A stretch of DNA of 64,000 nt from Sinotaia quadrata (taxonomy: Eukaryota > Mollusca > Gastropoda > Architaenioglossa > Viviparidae), in NCBI GenBank assembly GCA_028829895.1, contig CM054181.1:65463259-65527258 (forward strand). The letters run 5' to 3'. Shown here in pieces: positions 49,737 through 61,739 of this stretch. The notes below the pieces were generated by a model. The model was not told the origin of the DNA, did no database searches, and worked only from the letters and a program-made list of their open reading frames with translations. Both the position numbers and the translations under genes were made by a program. Each line of letters opens with the position of its first letter. Position 1 is the stretch's first letter.

Positions 49737-51959
49737 GTATGTATTGTATATTCACTTCATTTGTTTGATTTTCATTTATTTCATGCTGTTTTACCTTCAT
49801 TTTTTTAAATTTTTTTTTGGGGGGTGGATGATAGTCTGGTTGGTCGTATATAGAAAGAAGATGCAGAACTGTTTCATAATTTTGTTGCCATTTTATATAT
49901 TATTACATTACATTCTGAGGTCTCACTTATCCAAGTCTTGATTATCCAAGTTTCATTTTTCAAAGGTTAATTTTAATCACTTTTTTATATATACTATGAA
50001 CTATCTGTGTTTATCAATTCTTGATGTTTTTAAGATTTTTGGACCTGCCAGCCATTGAATAGCATTAGCATGCATGATGCTTCTAACAATAAAACTTTAT
50101 AGAATTATTTATTTATAGAATACTTTAAAAGGTATATGTAATCCAACACATTCATCTTTAAAAAAATTTAAAGCAAATAACTGCAATAAAAGCATTATTG
50201 GAGCACACTTTGAATATTGAGTTAATTTAGAGCGCCCTCTGCCAGTTATATTTAAACTGAAATGAGAAACTACAAAAAATAGTTAGAGAGTGTTCTTTGT
50301 TTATATTTTTATTTTTCAAAATGACATACTATGCAATAAATAATAGTAAAGATGACTGTTCTTTTTTGTAAGGTAAATTTAACTAATACTATACTATTTT
50401 GTGTTATTTCATCATGTTTTGTTGATTTTTAGTTATTGTTGATTATTTATTAATACTAAACTGTTTCCTACATCTAATTGTTCCATATGGATTATTAATG
50501 CTGATTTGTTTCTGTATTTTACATCCTAACAGTTTTTACAATCTATATAAACAGACTGTTTCTACAGTTTTCAAACAAGCTAGTTAATGAATACTCGCTT
50601 TCCTACAGCAAAACTATTATTACTTTTTTTTAAAGTTTAGCCTAGCTTTTGCTTCCTGATTAACTTAATTTTTAACCTTTAAACAGTTGTTTTTCTTTGT
50701 AATACTGATTTTATGGCAGTAAAAAGAACCTATTTTATGCCAAGCTCTAAAAATTTGTAATAGTTTGAGAGTGTTATTTGTTATATATAGTATATATATT
50801 TCAGGTAGATGTAGCAATGCAAAGTTAGTCTTTAGTTTATAAAAGTAACAGTAGAGTAGTTCAGCTGATTTTTTTCTTAGATGAGGAATTTGTGAAAGGC
50901 TCACCAGTTTCACTCCCCATTCAGAAGAATAAAGCTACATTTTAAAGGGAGAGAAAAATATCTATGCTTTTTCTAGTATGATTTACATACATGTGATGAG
51001 CTCTTTTTTATACTGGCTTTGTTTGTATCTTTCTATTAAATCAATCACCCATCCATCACATGCACACACACACACACACAGAGGAAAGAATACTTTCTTG
51101 TGTGCATCATTAAGTGTTGTACTTTAAATGTTATTTTAAATGTTTTGGGAGTATTTTGCTTTGGTTGTTGCCCTCCACCCCCTCTGGTTTCTGATTATAT
51201 GTTCCTAATACTTGAACAGATGTATTGATCTGTGGAAATGTATTTTGACAGAGCTAACTTCAGCTGAAAGGGCAAGTTTTATTGTAACAAATTTAAATAG
51301 CATTAAATTTAATATATATACATATATTAGCAGGAAGAAAATCAGTCCTGAAAGTAAAAAATGGGCACAAAATAAAACATAAATCACTTCATTTTAGGGG
51401 ACTTATATTGATCATTTTAACTTTTGATGAATGTTTCTTTTCAAACATTTATATTTGCTGTCATGTCACAAAAATTAATGTTATGTTTATGTATAGTTCA
51501 CTTGTTACTGATTTATACTGAGTTACTAAGTTTGAATGGACTAATAAAGAGTTTTTTTAACAAAAATAATAATATCAGATTAAAAGGTTTAATAATTCAT
51601 TAATGAATAAATTAACATTCTTTCTCTCAGTCATGTTTTGACAAAAGTTCTTTTGTGTACATAAAACATGTGAATTACTTCAATCGCAGCTCTCCACTTT
51701 CTTTTTTTCATTCTGAATATAAAGTTGGAGAATGACTATTATTTAGCATTCAGTCATCAGATTATTTTACTTTAACATAGACTGAGACCTTTTCTGCAAT
51801 GCACTGAAACTGTATATTACAATATTCATTGCACAAAAGTCAACACACAGTCTCCATATTAATTCAGTGGAAATGCAAATGAAGTGGTTTTTCTTGAAGT
51901 GTAACATGTCTGTTTAAGATTTTATTTGCCTGTGCTCTAATACCAGGTTCTTAGGATTT

Positions 51960-52240
51960 GTGCAACCACAGGGCATATGGCAGCATGATTCATATTCTGC
52001 ATGAACATTTTATTATCACTAAGGATGTGGTTTGGCTCCAGCACAGTAAATAAACCCTTCCTAAGCATTCCAGTTTTCCCAGTCTCTTTCTTTTTTGTCA
52101 CCCTCACACTTTGTGTTTGTTTAATTTCATTTCAGGGGATCAATCGTGATTATCATTACTTTAGAAATTGGCCAAGGAACCACCTTCTGTGGTTGAGCCT
52201 TGTCTCCATTTTTCTTGAGATGTGGCTGCATTTCTTAGTT
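51960..52240 (+). promoter_or_regulatory. Candidate intronic enhancer with three RUNX motifs
   Basis: RUNX consensus sites occur as AACCACA at 51964-51970, TGTGGTT at 52026-52032 and TGTGGTT at 52188-52194. The same stretch has a CATATG E-box, an AP-1-like TGATTCAT, a homeodomain-like TGATTATCATTA and the palindrome TTGGCCAA. It is single-copy with no low-complexity repeat. Its location in the CBF-beta gene suggests autoregulation, which is an inference. Confidence 0.35.
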
Positions 52241-53449
52241 GTTTAATCAAATTAGTCATCACTATTTCACAGGCCTTTTTATTCCTCATTGTGGCTAGAT
52301 TGAGTGACAGATGACACCAAGCTGGGATGCGAATGTGAGGAAATTAAAAAAAGAGAGAGAAGAAGAAAAGAAAAGGAAGTGAAAAGAATTGTAAAAGACA
52401 AAACAAGAAGAGCATCTGTGAGCCCACTGTCAGCACAATGTTTCTCTCCTAAAAGCAGTCCCACTTTTTAAAGCAGGTTGATTTTTCTCTCAGTAACTAG
52501 AAATCATCTGAAATTAAACCATGAATCTTATGGTAGATATGAATGAGAGAAAAAATTCATTACTCTTAAGGTAGCCACATTAGGCATAAAGTTAGAATAA
52601 ATAAATAAGACAAAAATCACATAGACACACTATGACTATTTCTTATCCAAATTTATCCAGCATTTCATCTTTCCAAATTATGTCTTGTAAGAATAAAATA
52701 CAAAACAAAAAATAGTTTATTCCTGCAGATGTTCATGTAATATAATTTTACATTTAAAATAAATGGAATATATCTGAAAGAAAAAGATATATTTAAATAA
52801 CATAAGCAATCACAAACTTAATGTTTTGGTACAATCAATTCCATGCATACACAACAGCATGTATGCTGGACTGTGCAGCAGCCAGGAAAGGGGAGACAAA
52901 TGCACTGAGCCTGAGCTTTGGCCAGGCAGCAACACCAGGCAAAGTTGTAGTACTCAGGGCGAAGTAGCCCTGACTCTGGCCATATGCTATATGGGGTACC
53001 TATATCTGAGATTGTGTAAGCAAACACACACTAGGCTTGTCATATAGCTTTTCTATCTTTCACTCTGACTCCCCTGTGGGTCTGCACACTTGCCTTTGAG
53101 GTGTGCACACACCCCTTTCACTCCTAACTGTTCTTGGAGGGGCCTGTCACCCTAGGTCTCTTGTTCCATCCATCTGCCACTTTCTTGCCAAGAAAAGTCT
53201 AAGACAATGGAAACAAAAGACTGGGAAGAAAACTGGAGAGAATAAAAAAAAGGTCTTGCAGAGTTTTGTAGGGGTTACCCTTAGTTTTCAGCACATGTTT
53301 ACCAACAGGCCCTGTCAGATGGCCTGTCTGCTAGAATACATCTCATAAAATTCATAACTTGAGGCAGGCAAAACAAGAAAATTAAACTTTTAGCAGACAA
53401 TGGAAACAAAAAAGACAAAGAAAAAAATCAATAGGTGAATGGGGAACCT

Positions 53450-54010
53450 GGCTGTAGCTCAGCTGTCTACCATTTTCCCACCTTTATTAGCAACTTCTTG
53501 TAATCTGCCAGGGCAAGTGGTCCCGTAACAACCATATGCATCTGAGCTGTGGGGCTTATGAGCTCATTACAATGGCCAAACCAATTAAAACTTGCTTTGT
53601 TAGCTTTCTTAGCATGGCAGCTGATAATATTTTTCTTCTAAAGTTTCCTTCTTTCATCCAGCAAAGACTCAGGGTTGGCCTTTGTGGGGTGGGCTACCCT
53701 AGGTGCCTATCAGCTGCCCCGGCAGCCGTCTTCTCATAATCACAGGCCGCACTTGTGTCTTAATAAGTTGCCATGTTCTGATTTGTTTAATTACATACGG
53801 GCAGTCCAGGTGATGCCAGGCCTCTTTCTTCTGAGACATTTGCCCTGGCCATTTTCTGTCTTTGAGAAATGACTCTGAAGTGTTTTCTCTTTTTGTTTGG
53901 ATCCCACGTGCCAGGCAATTGCGAGGTAATAGACCGAATGCCACACGCCAGTCTGTGAGCCCTGCACCTGGTGTGGACGATAGAAGACCCAGTCCAGACA
54001 TGCGCCACTC
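53450..54010. other. Complex single-copy block just upstream of exon 5
   Basis: This part of intron 4 stands out for higher GC, more CpGs than the several kilobases before it, and no repeats. No coding homology was recognised in any frame. It could be a conserved non-coding element or an unrecognised alternative exon. Confidence 0.3.
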
Positions 54011-54156
54011 TGTTACTAATGTCAGGACAAAATAAAAATTCTAGATTAGACTGGGTGCTTGATTAATGTTTTTCAAAAGAAGGGCACACTGCATGCTTGC
54101 AAATGAGTAGATTCTAATTAGTATTTGCCTGATATTGGCCCTCCTTATGTCGACAG

Positions 54157-54333
54157 GCTGAGGACGCATTACTTCGGCAGCAGATTGAAGAATACAATAG
54201 GCGGTTGAGAGAATTTGAGGACCGGCAGAGACAGTATCGTCAGGAGCAAGAGCGACAAGCAGAGTCAGAAGCAGAGGTAGTTCAAGCTTTGTTGCAAATT
54301 TCTGAACCCCCAGACTTTCCCCAGCAACCATAA
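54157..54333 (+). CDS. CBFB: CBFB coding exon (equivalent of vertebrate exon 5), possibly terminal
   Basis: This exon starts AEDALLRQQ and continues through REFEDRQRQYRQEQ, matching the C-terminal helical part of CBF-beta; the sequence is rich in Glu, Gln and Arg and probably alpha-helical. The acceptor is ccttatgtcgacag before 54157. The end is ambiguous. A usable but weak donor, GAG|gtagtt, would close the exon at 54276 after 40 codons. Reading on adds 18 codons ending in PPDFPQQP and a TAA at 54331-54333, and the added part begins VVQALLQIS, loosely like the human tail that begins VRVSQLLAV. An AATAAA lies 26 bases past that stop. I annotate to the stop; the part to 54276 is near certain, the extension only plausible. 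The 135-codon minus-strand reading overlapping it is a shadow. Confidence 0.9.
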   Translation, partial: AEDALLRQQIEEYNRRLREFEDRQRQYRQEQERQAESEAEVVQALLQISEPPDFPQQP

Positions 54334-56302
54334 CTCTTGAAAGTGTTTGGCATAACTTAATAAATTTCTTTCCTATGTTTCCAGTGCAGGGAGTATTATA
54401 CCCTCCCATACAATATGTTCCTCCTTTGAGCAGTTTTCCTATGAACATTCCTTTATTATTTGGGTGAAGTAATGGGTAGGTTTCTAAAGTATGGGGTAAG
54501 AAGTCTAATGTGAAGTATATATTCTTTGAAACAGAAATTTACATTATATTATAGCTTTTGCTTACTACTTGCTTCACAGGATAAATGCTCCTTTATTTGG
54601 AATATTGATTATAATGGGTCAGAGAATGCCAGTTACAAGAAGTATGCATTTAATTTCCATGAAAATGTTTTGTTTGTAAGCTCAACTTTTTTTTTAGTTT
54701 TTGTAGTTGCATTTTGTCTCACCCAGCTCAAGTTTGAAGCCTGAGAGAAATGTTTAAAGAACTAGAAAGTATGCCAAAGAAATGTGTATATATGACAAGT
54801 GTGAAAGTACCCAAATGAGAAACGTTTGCTGATTTCCAGCTTTTATATTTATAGGCTGTGAAGATTGAAACTTATTTAAGACAATTATTATTACAGTTTT
54901 CTGATGAATGTTTATATATTTAGTATATTTTTATTTCTCTTTTTTTCCTCTTGTATCATGTTTGCTTTATTATTTTATATAAGTTTTATTATTGATATGC
55001 CATACAATGCACATTTTTGTTTTCTTGTTATATGTTGTGCTTGGTATGTTGTACCTACTGCCCTACAATAGCTGCATTTCATTATTATATTTTTCCCAAG
55101 TGAATGCATGCTAACGAGTCTCACTTTTGTGATGTGCAGATTTATTTTTCTCAGTTTTCAAAAAAGTTTGGAAATTGTTTGTTGTGTTACTTCTGCATGT
55201 GATAATAATGGTACGTAACATATAGCTGAAACCATATTTAAAGTGTTCTATGAATACTTTTGTGAAAGTATTTTCTGTAATTAAATATAAAGTGCTCTAT
55301 AAAATCTGTATTGTCTAGTCAAAAAGTACTCATGGTTTAACATATCTTAGCAAAGTGATTCAAATTTTTATTGTTTTCAGACATATTTTGTTGTTTTGAA
55401 GTAAATTAAAAAATGTCTATATTTAAAATTATGAATTAATTCTTTGTTTGGATGTTTGTATTATATTCATTTGAACATTATTTTGTGTTCCAGTTTGCTC
55501 TATTTTTATTTTCTTATTTTGGAAGAAATTTGTTTTGAATTAAAGTGTTTATTCAGCTACCAGTATTGCTTTGATTTTGATTTTGCACACTGCTCTTTGC
55601 ATGCCATTGTTTAATATTAGCATCTCTCAGCATGTATTTGTTACTTTACATTAAACAAATTAATAAGGTTTTAACAAGGGTATACTATTAATCTGATTAC
55701 AATGTTTCATAATTGTTAAGCTTTAATCATGAGCATAAATTACAACAGTTGCTCTGATTAATTTTTGAACTATACTTAAGTTTTGTGTACCTGATTGTTG
55801 TTCACATTTGTCACTTGTGTCAATCTCTTTGCATGAGAACTTTCTTTGCCTGCTTGAACATGTAAAGTAACTTCAGTTTATTATAGCAGCAAACACAATA
55901 TGTGATTCATTTATTTATATAAATATTTAAAATATTTCTACAGGCACATGTTCATAACAAATGGATTTCGAAATTTTATTGGATGTATATCTTATTAATA
56001 TTTACAGCAAGTGTGAATTCTCACTCTTTCTAAGTGCTTAATTTATATTTTATTATATTATTGTTAGCCATCTCTGGCATTATTTTAACAAAAGTACTGC
56101 ATTTTGTTAGTATTATTCCACTATGAGCAACAAACTATAGTCTGGTAATATCAGTGGCCTAACAATTAAAAAAAAATTGTTAGCTAATTACGTTTGGGCA
56201 GTTTTAAAACAATGGCTAGCAAAAGTGTAGCCTAAGTAATATCAACACTAGTGCTAGATTTTGTACAAATGAGTTCATGAATTAACAAAACAAAACGACA
56301 AA
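54334..56302 (+). other. AT-rich CpG-poor stretch after exon 5 (possible 3' UTR or intron 5)
   Basis: No gene, array or mobile element is seen in these 2 kb. The sequence is single-copy, T-rich and nearly CpG-free. It would be 3' UTR if exon 5 is terminal, or intron 5 if the donor at 54277 is used. No convincing further CBFB exon was recognised. Confidence 0.4.
54359..54364 (+). terminator. Candidate proximal poly(A) signal AATAAA
   Basis: The hexamer lies 26 bases after the TAA at 54331-54333 that ends the extended exon 5 reading. It would give a very short 3' UTR. The surroundings are AT-rich, so a chance match is likely enough to keep confidence low. Confidence 0.3.
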
Positions 56303-56308
56303 AATAAA
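56303..56308 (+). terminator. Candidate distal poly(A) signal AATAAA
   Basis: The hexamer is followed by the T/G-rich stretch gtgctttctcg. It falls where the CpG-poor block ends and CpG-rich sequence resumes, so it could mark the end of a roughly 2 kb CBFB 3' UTR. Position is the only support. Confidence 0.25.
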
Positions 56309-56310
56309 AT

Positions 56311-58175
56311 GTGCTTTCTCGTCAGCTAATAATATTCAAAAGGGAAAATTTATTATCATGACAGACGATTATCTTAGATTTTAAAAAAAACAACAACAAC
56401 ACAGTCTGTTTTCATTCCCGCATCATTACCGACTAAACCTGAGTCTCTGTAGGTGTCGCCCGATCGCGCTCCTGACCGTAGTCACTCTCTTGAAGCAACA
56501 AGCCACTGTTGCTGTTTTCTTCTCGAAAATCAATATGCCCGGGCTCCGAGAGTTACATCCCTTCAGCAACCTGTCGCCACTGAGTAAACACTGGAGAACT
56601 AGCTTTCATAACCTCGGATGTACCTCTATTTTAAATTTTAATCACCCTTATGTCCTGACATGTGTTTGCATTTTATAGTAGGTCTTATAAATTCGAGACT
56701 GAAATAAAAGAGGTTTGTTATATATCAAAAGAATGAATGCGTGTTTAAAAATTGATTCTTCAACAAGGCTGTCGATATTGTTTCTAAGTTCCGTGTCTTC
56801 TGTGAAAACTGAGGTCGTCATTATTTTTTAATCTAATCAGTCAGTGCGCCGCTTTCTTCGTGATTGAATTAATTAAAAAAATGGAGATTTTTTTAAAATA
56901 CCCATTATGAGTTACGATTCAAAAGAAAGTTGTGAATTGTTTAATTTAGTTATACTAATTAATAATAAACATTTGGCAGCTCTGAATAAATTTACTCGCT
57001 GATAGAATATCGGCAGCACTGGGGAGGAAAAGGGAAGTAACTTTAATATATTTCCTTCAACTTACGCTCCCCTCAAAAGAAACAAAAAACCCCACAAAAA
57101 CCCATACAAGTTAAAATCGATGACTAACAACTGATTTTTAAACTTTTCTAATGGTCGTTATACAAGGATCTTTATTTACAGCAAAATAAGCAGAATAAAT
57201 CAACAAATCATTACTAATTTCAGCCAAAAAATAATTATGACAGTCGTTTTCCCGTCGTTTACAGTTTAAAAAAAACTTATTAACTTGAGCTAACAAATCA
57301 ATTAACAGAACAAGAAAATATGCATGTAAAGACACGTTAATAATTGATTGATGCAAAAATGTTTATTTTAAAATCGGATTTGCATCCAACTAATTTCAGT
57401 GTTAAATAACGATCCCAGCTCGGCGGGAAAGAATGTCAATGACTAATAAGGAATAAAAGACGAAAATAAATCAATGTTTTATTGGTAAAGGTATCTGTTT
57501 ATTATACTTGTGCATTACAAAAATAAATATTTTAAATCTCTCAAATTAACTTTCTCATATGAGCACATGATTGTCAAATATGTGGTATCCTATTCGCGCT
57601 TTAGATGAATATATATATCTTTTTGCTCTGTTAAGTGATTGTATGGTAGCCCGTTCGTCTGTAACTTAAGTAAAATTGAATCCAGCAAGTTAAATTTGGG
57701 GGTGACCAGACTGCCTAGGTCAAGGTCATAGTATTCCAGGGAAGTAAGCACTAGAAAGTAAATCAACAAACCACTTGAAATGGTTGCATTACACAAAATA
57801 ATTTTAAAAGCTGATGTGTTTAGAGACAGTAGTTTGAAAATAAAAAACTCACTTGCCAAATCGTGATACTAGAGCCACTCGCTATTGATGAAAGGCTGAT
57901 GATCTTGTGATAACTTCCGGCCTGGGTCGATTTCGCCGTGATGGAAGGTTATTCCCCTCTAAATACTGCTCTAGATAAACTCAGTGTTGTTTTCCCACCC
58001 ACCCCCATTCTTTTTTAAGTAAAAAAAAAAACCGACATTCATTACAATTAGGCCTTACCCCTTTAAATGCAGCGCTATATAAATTTTTGAAGATAACAAT
58101 GTAATTGAATACAGGTATTCGTCGAAATAAAAAGACAGTTATTCAAATTAATGTGAGATCTATATAAATCCGAAT

Positions 58176-58180
<5 letters not shown>
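56311..58180. other. No gene seen
   Basis: CpG content rises again at once, for example gtgtcgcccgatcgcgctcc near 56452. Short open frames of 60-89 codons are unrecognised. Confidence 0.5.

Positions 58181-58213
<33 letters not shown>
58180..58213. repeat. (CT)n(CA)n microsatellite
   Basis: tctctctctct followed by acacacacaca. Confidence 0.93.
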
Positions 58214-58214
<1 letters not shown>

Positions 58215-58304
58215 TCGCACGTGCGCGCATAGAAATGTATTGTTCTTTTTTTTAAACTTAAAGAAATTATCCTCGTTTAAACATGTCTTATATTTGTACT
58301 AATT

Positions 58305-58378
58305 CTGGGATTGATGGCTGAGCCGTTAGCTCAGATATTATGTTAAAGCTACTTTCATCGAGAGTTCGTGGGTGTATA
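58305..58378 (+). mobile_element. Possible degenerate tRNA-derived SINE head
   Basis: The sequence ccgttagctcagatatt resembles an A box and gagagttcgtgggt, 35-40 bases later, resembles a decayed B box and its context in SINE heads. The match is weak. Confidence 0.3.
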
Positions 58379-58379
58379 C

Positions 58380-59439
58380 AGTTACTGTGTTTAGTGTGTT
58401 GAATATTATTATAATGCCTCTTGTGGGTATAAGTGGTGATATGTGTATATTTAGTATGTGGTGTGTCTGATATAATAATCATGGTTAGGTATCATTTACT
58501 GATGCATGGTATATGTCAATATACAGTCTGAACGCTACTACAATTGTGGCGGGTATATTGCTCTGACGGGAGTTAGAACTTAGGTTGTTGTTGTTTTTTG
58601 TTTTTTTTTTTGGGGGGGGAGGGCGGAGAAGTGAGGGTGATTGATGTGGGTGGGCATTACAAAAAGTGTTTGCAACCTGGGTGGGCCTAGGAGAATGTGT
58701 TTTTCTGCTGATTGGGTATCCTAAGAGAAATTGTCTGTGCTGGGTCTAAGACAGTCTTTTTTCTACTGGCTGAATACGTAATAGACCAGCCGATTCCTAA
58801 TGGCGATTAGCACCACGAAACTAAATTGAAACCCTCTTCAGAAACTTAGGAGCAATTGCTGGTTGGCGAGAACAGAATCATGAACGATTAGGATTGGAAA
58901 CTCGATAAGTTCTCGAAAACTGCATTTCATAGCGCAGTATAAGTAGCAGTATAAGATCTATGCACTTTGTAATGTAATACACATTAAGTCTAACACATTG
59001 GAAACTTAATACTGCCTACACACATGCAAGAATCGGTTTTGATTTATTGTGGTCTAATTTACAGTCCAATTTATATTGCTTTGCTGATTTCGCAGACTAA
59101 TGCCCCTAGCGCAGTTTTACTTTCCGAAAGGAGGCTGCAGCTAGTTGGGAGAGTAAGGGTACACATGCACTAATTAACCCAGACATTGACAGACAAGTCC
59201 AAGACAAGACAGAAAATTCTTTTGCGAACACGGGAACTTTTTTGCATAAGGGGAGCAAATTTATCGTCCAGTCGCACGCGGTACCCTTGTTGCACTGGGG
59301 GCCAGATTTATCGTCCAGTTCGATTGGCTAGACCACCCAACCCACACTAACTAGAGAATGGTAAAATGTTGGCGCTATCTTTAGCCATCGGGCACCAAAG
59401 TCCAACTAATTGTTTAAAAACGATGTAGTGAGCCAAAGA
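58380..59439. other. No gene seen
   Basis: Single-copy, with a T/G homopolymer stretch near 58590-58625. Confidence 0.5.
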
Positions 59440-59650
59440 AGGCAGTTGTTGAGTAATGGTAAGGCAAGTGATTTGAGCCAAAAATACGGTAGGAATTGAG
59501 CGAATTAAATACGATATAGAGCCAAATAAGGCAGTGTGATTGAGTGATGATGAGACAAGTGATTGAGTCAAAGTAAAGCAGGAATTGAGCGAAATAAATA
59601 AGGTATTGAGCCAAATAAAGGCAGTTGTTGAAGCAAACTGATTTATTTAG
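59440..59650. repeat. Degenerate repeat of about 60 bp
   Basis: Three to four copies contain gagccaaataaggcagt and aagtgattgag; minus-strand frames here are artefacts. Confidence 0.7.
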
Positions 59651-59826
59651 ACATTTATTCTTGTCACCTCCAATATGAACCGTTCGAGAAGGCATCATAA
59701 TTAGTAAAAGTCTTGTGCATTCCCTCCTCATTTCGTTTTGCTAATTTATTTACTCAATTCTTCTTCAGGACCTATTTGGTTAACATAATTATGTTTAGGG
59801 CAAGGACTTAGCTAAGAATAAAGATG

Positions 59827-60150
59827 TTCATCTGAATATGTTTCTGTTTGATTGAACAGTGATATTTTAATTCTAAATTTAATGATTTATTTATTTAGTT
59901 AAATAACTTTAATTAGCTGAGTATGTTTTATGTTTGAGTAAGCAGTGAAGTTCTAATTCTAAATTTACTGATTTCGTTAGTTAAATAACTTTGTTTAGCT
60001 GAGTACATTTTAGTTTGAATAAGAAGTGAAGTTCTAAATTTACTCATTTATTTAGTTAGTTAAATAACTTTGATTAGCTGAGTACGTTTTAGTTTGAGTA
60101 ATCAATGAAGTTTTAATTCTAAATTTACTGTTTTATTTAATTAGTTAAGT
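59827..60150. repeat. Degenerate repeat of about 80-85 bp, four copies
   Basis: Copies contain aattctaaatttactgattt, agttaaataacttt and agctgagtacgtttta. Confidence 0.85.
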
Positions 60151-60379
60151 CACATATGATAAAACTTAACATAATTATTTAGTCTGATAACTGGACTTTT
60201 GACTCTGATAGCTTAGGATGGCTTTCCTTTTACTATTTTAAGTATCTTCTGTCAGTATCACTGAGCTATATTTAAATGGAGAGAACATCAAATGATAACA
60301 AGTGCTGCCAATGTGTCACTAACTGAATTTTCAGTGCGACCATTTTGAGAATACCAGCCTAACATAGCAGTGCTGAAGA

Positions 60380-60720
60380 CTATATGCGGGAAAGCATTCA
60401 TTATTTTTAAAATGTTCCTTAATTAACATTGTAAATTATATAATCATATTTAATTAATTTTATTAAACATTTATTATAATAATTTTTGTAATGGGTAAGG
60501 ATAAAATATTTTAAATGCTTAAAATAAACATTGTGAAAATATTAATTTGTAACATTACATTTACAGAATACAATCATTAAATGATGTCACCAATAGTTTG
60601 CCATCACATTTAAAAACAACTTGTGTTGAAAAAAGTTCTAAAAATGCTTTTGTTTTAATTTGTATGTATTTCACGTCAGGTTTATTATTTTCTTTTTCAA
60701 ATTCAAAGTACATACTTCAC
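60380..60720. repeat. Copy A of a diverged dispersed repeat
   Basis: Shares ordered blocks with 61740-62090: gtaaattatataatcatat, taattaatttta, acaatca, atcacattta and caaa.cacatact. Family unknown. Confidence 0.6.
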
Positions 60721-60732
60721 AATCTTTATTCA

Positions 60733-60780
60733 CTGATGTGTGTGTGTGTGTGTGTGTGCGCGCGCATGCATGCATACATT
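60733..60780. repeat. (GT)n(GC)n(ATGC)n microsatellite
   Basis: gtgtgtgtgtg passing into gcgcgcgc and atgcatgcat. Confidence 0.93.
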
Positions 60781-61739
60781 CTTGCATGTGTGAAGGCATT
60801 TCTGTTGTCACTTTTGACAGTTTTACTGCTGTTACCTGAGGGGAAAAACAGTCATTGAAAACAACAGTATTGTGGACAATGTGCTGAGAAGCATTCATTA
60901 TTAATAAAATAATCCAATATGCACATACACTTGGGAATATATTTTTATATAAATTATACAGAGTATATTTTGTCAAAGGTAAAGAATATTTGTGATAGAG
61001 AGTGTATGTGCATGAAACTTTACTAAAAAATAAATATACTTAATATAATTTTCTCACAAAACTTAAAAAAGAATTAGCATGTTTTTCTAACTTTATTAGT
61101 GCAAACTTAAAGCATGATTAATATCATAATTTCTTTTGTATTTCACTCTAGCATATATTAATAAAAGAGAAAACCAGATTGTAGAAAATCTAAAATATTT
61201 GTTTAAAGTATTAGAGTGGTGTGTGTAGAAGTGGTAAACAGTTGTGACTGAAAATAAGTCTGTATTTTGAATGGTCATTAGATTTCTAGAGTCACCACAT
61301 TACAAATGTGTGCATGTATTTTATTTTCATAGAATATTTTGTTAACATGTGGTTCAGCAGATAAACCAATTTAAAAAACAAAAACAATCTTTTCATGACA
61401 AGCAACTTTTGCATGGGTGAGGTACAGTCTCATTTCATTTAAATTATGGGCCTTGTTTCTGGCACACTTAGATTACCTTAATCATAATATGTGCTTCTTT
61501 GATACAGTGTGAATCAAAATTCTTAATTATAATTTGAAATAAATTTCAATTAATTAAACAGATTCCTTTACATTTTAAACCATGGATATCAAACCTGATT
61601 TTTCATTATTATTTTTTAATTTCCCTCTCTACTTAGCTTTACTGACATATCACTATGTAATGGTAGAACATATACCATTAGTACAGTTACTTAGATCTGA
61701 TAAGATAATTAAATTTTTAGCCAGTATATAGTGGTAGCC
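60781..61739. other. No gene seen
   Basis: AT-rich, CpG-poor single-copy DNA between two diverged repeat copies. Confidence 0.5.

Larger units (their letters stand above)
49737..54156 (+). other. CBFB: CBFB intron 4 (about 4.4 kb)
   Basis: The interval runs from the gtatgt donor to the gtcgacag acceptor. It is largely single-copy and CpG-poor, with only a short (CA)n at about 51061-51081. It holds a cluster of RUNX consensus motifs at 51964-52194 and a more complex, relatively CpG-containing stretch at 53450-54010. Confidence 0.9.

Noticed and set aside
54041..54448. 135-codon minus-strand frame
   Set aside because: It is the antisense shadow of CBFB exon 5.
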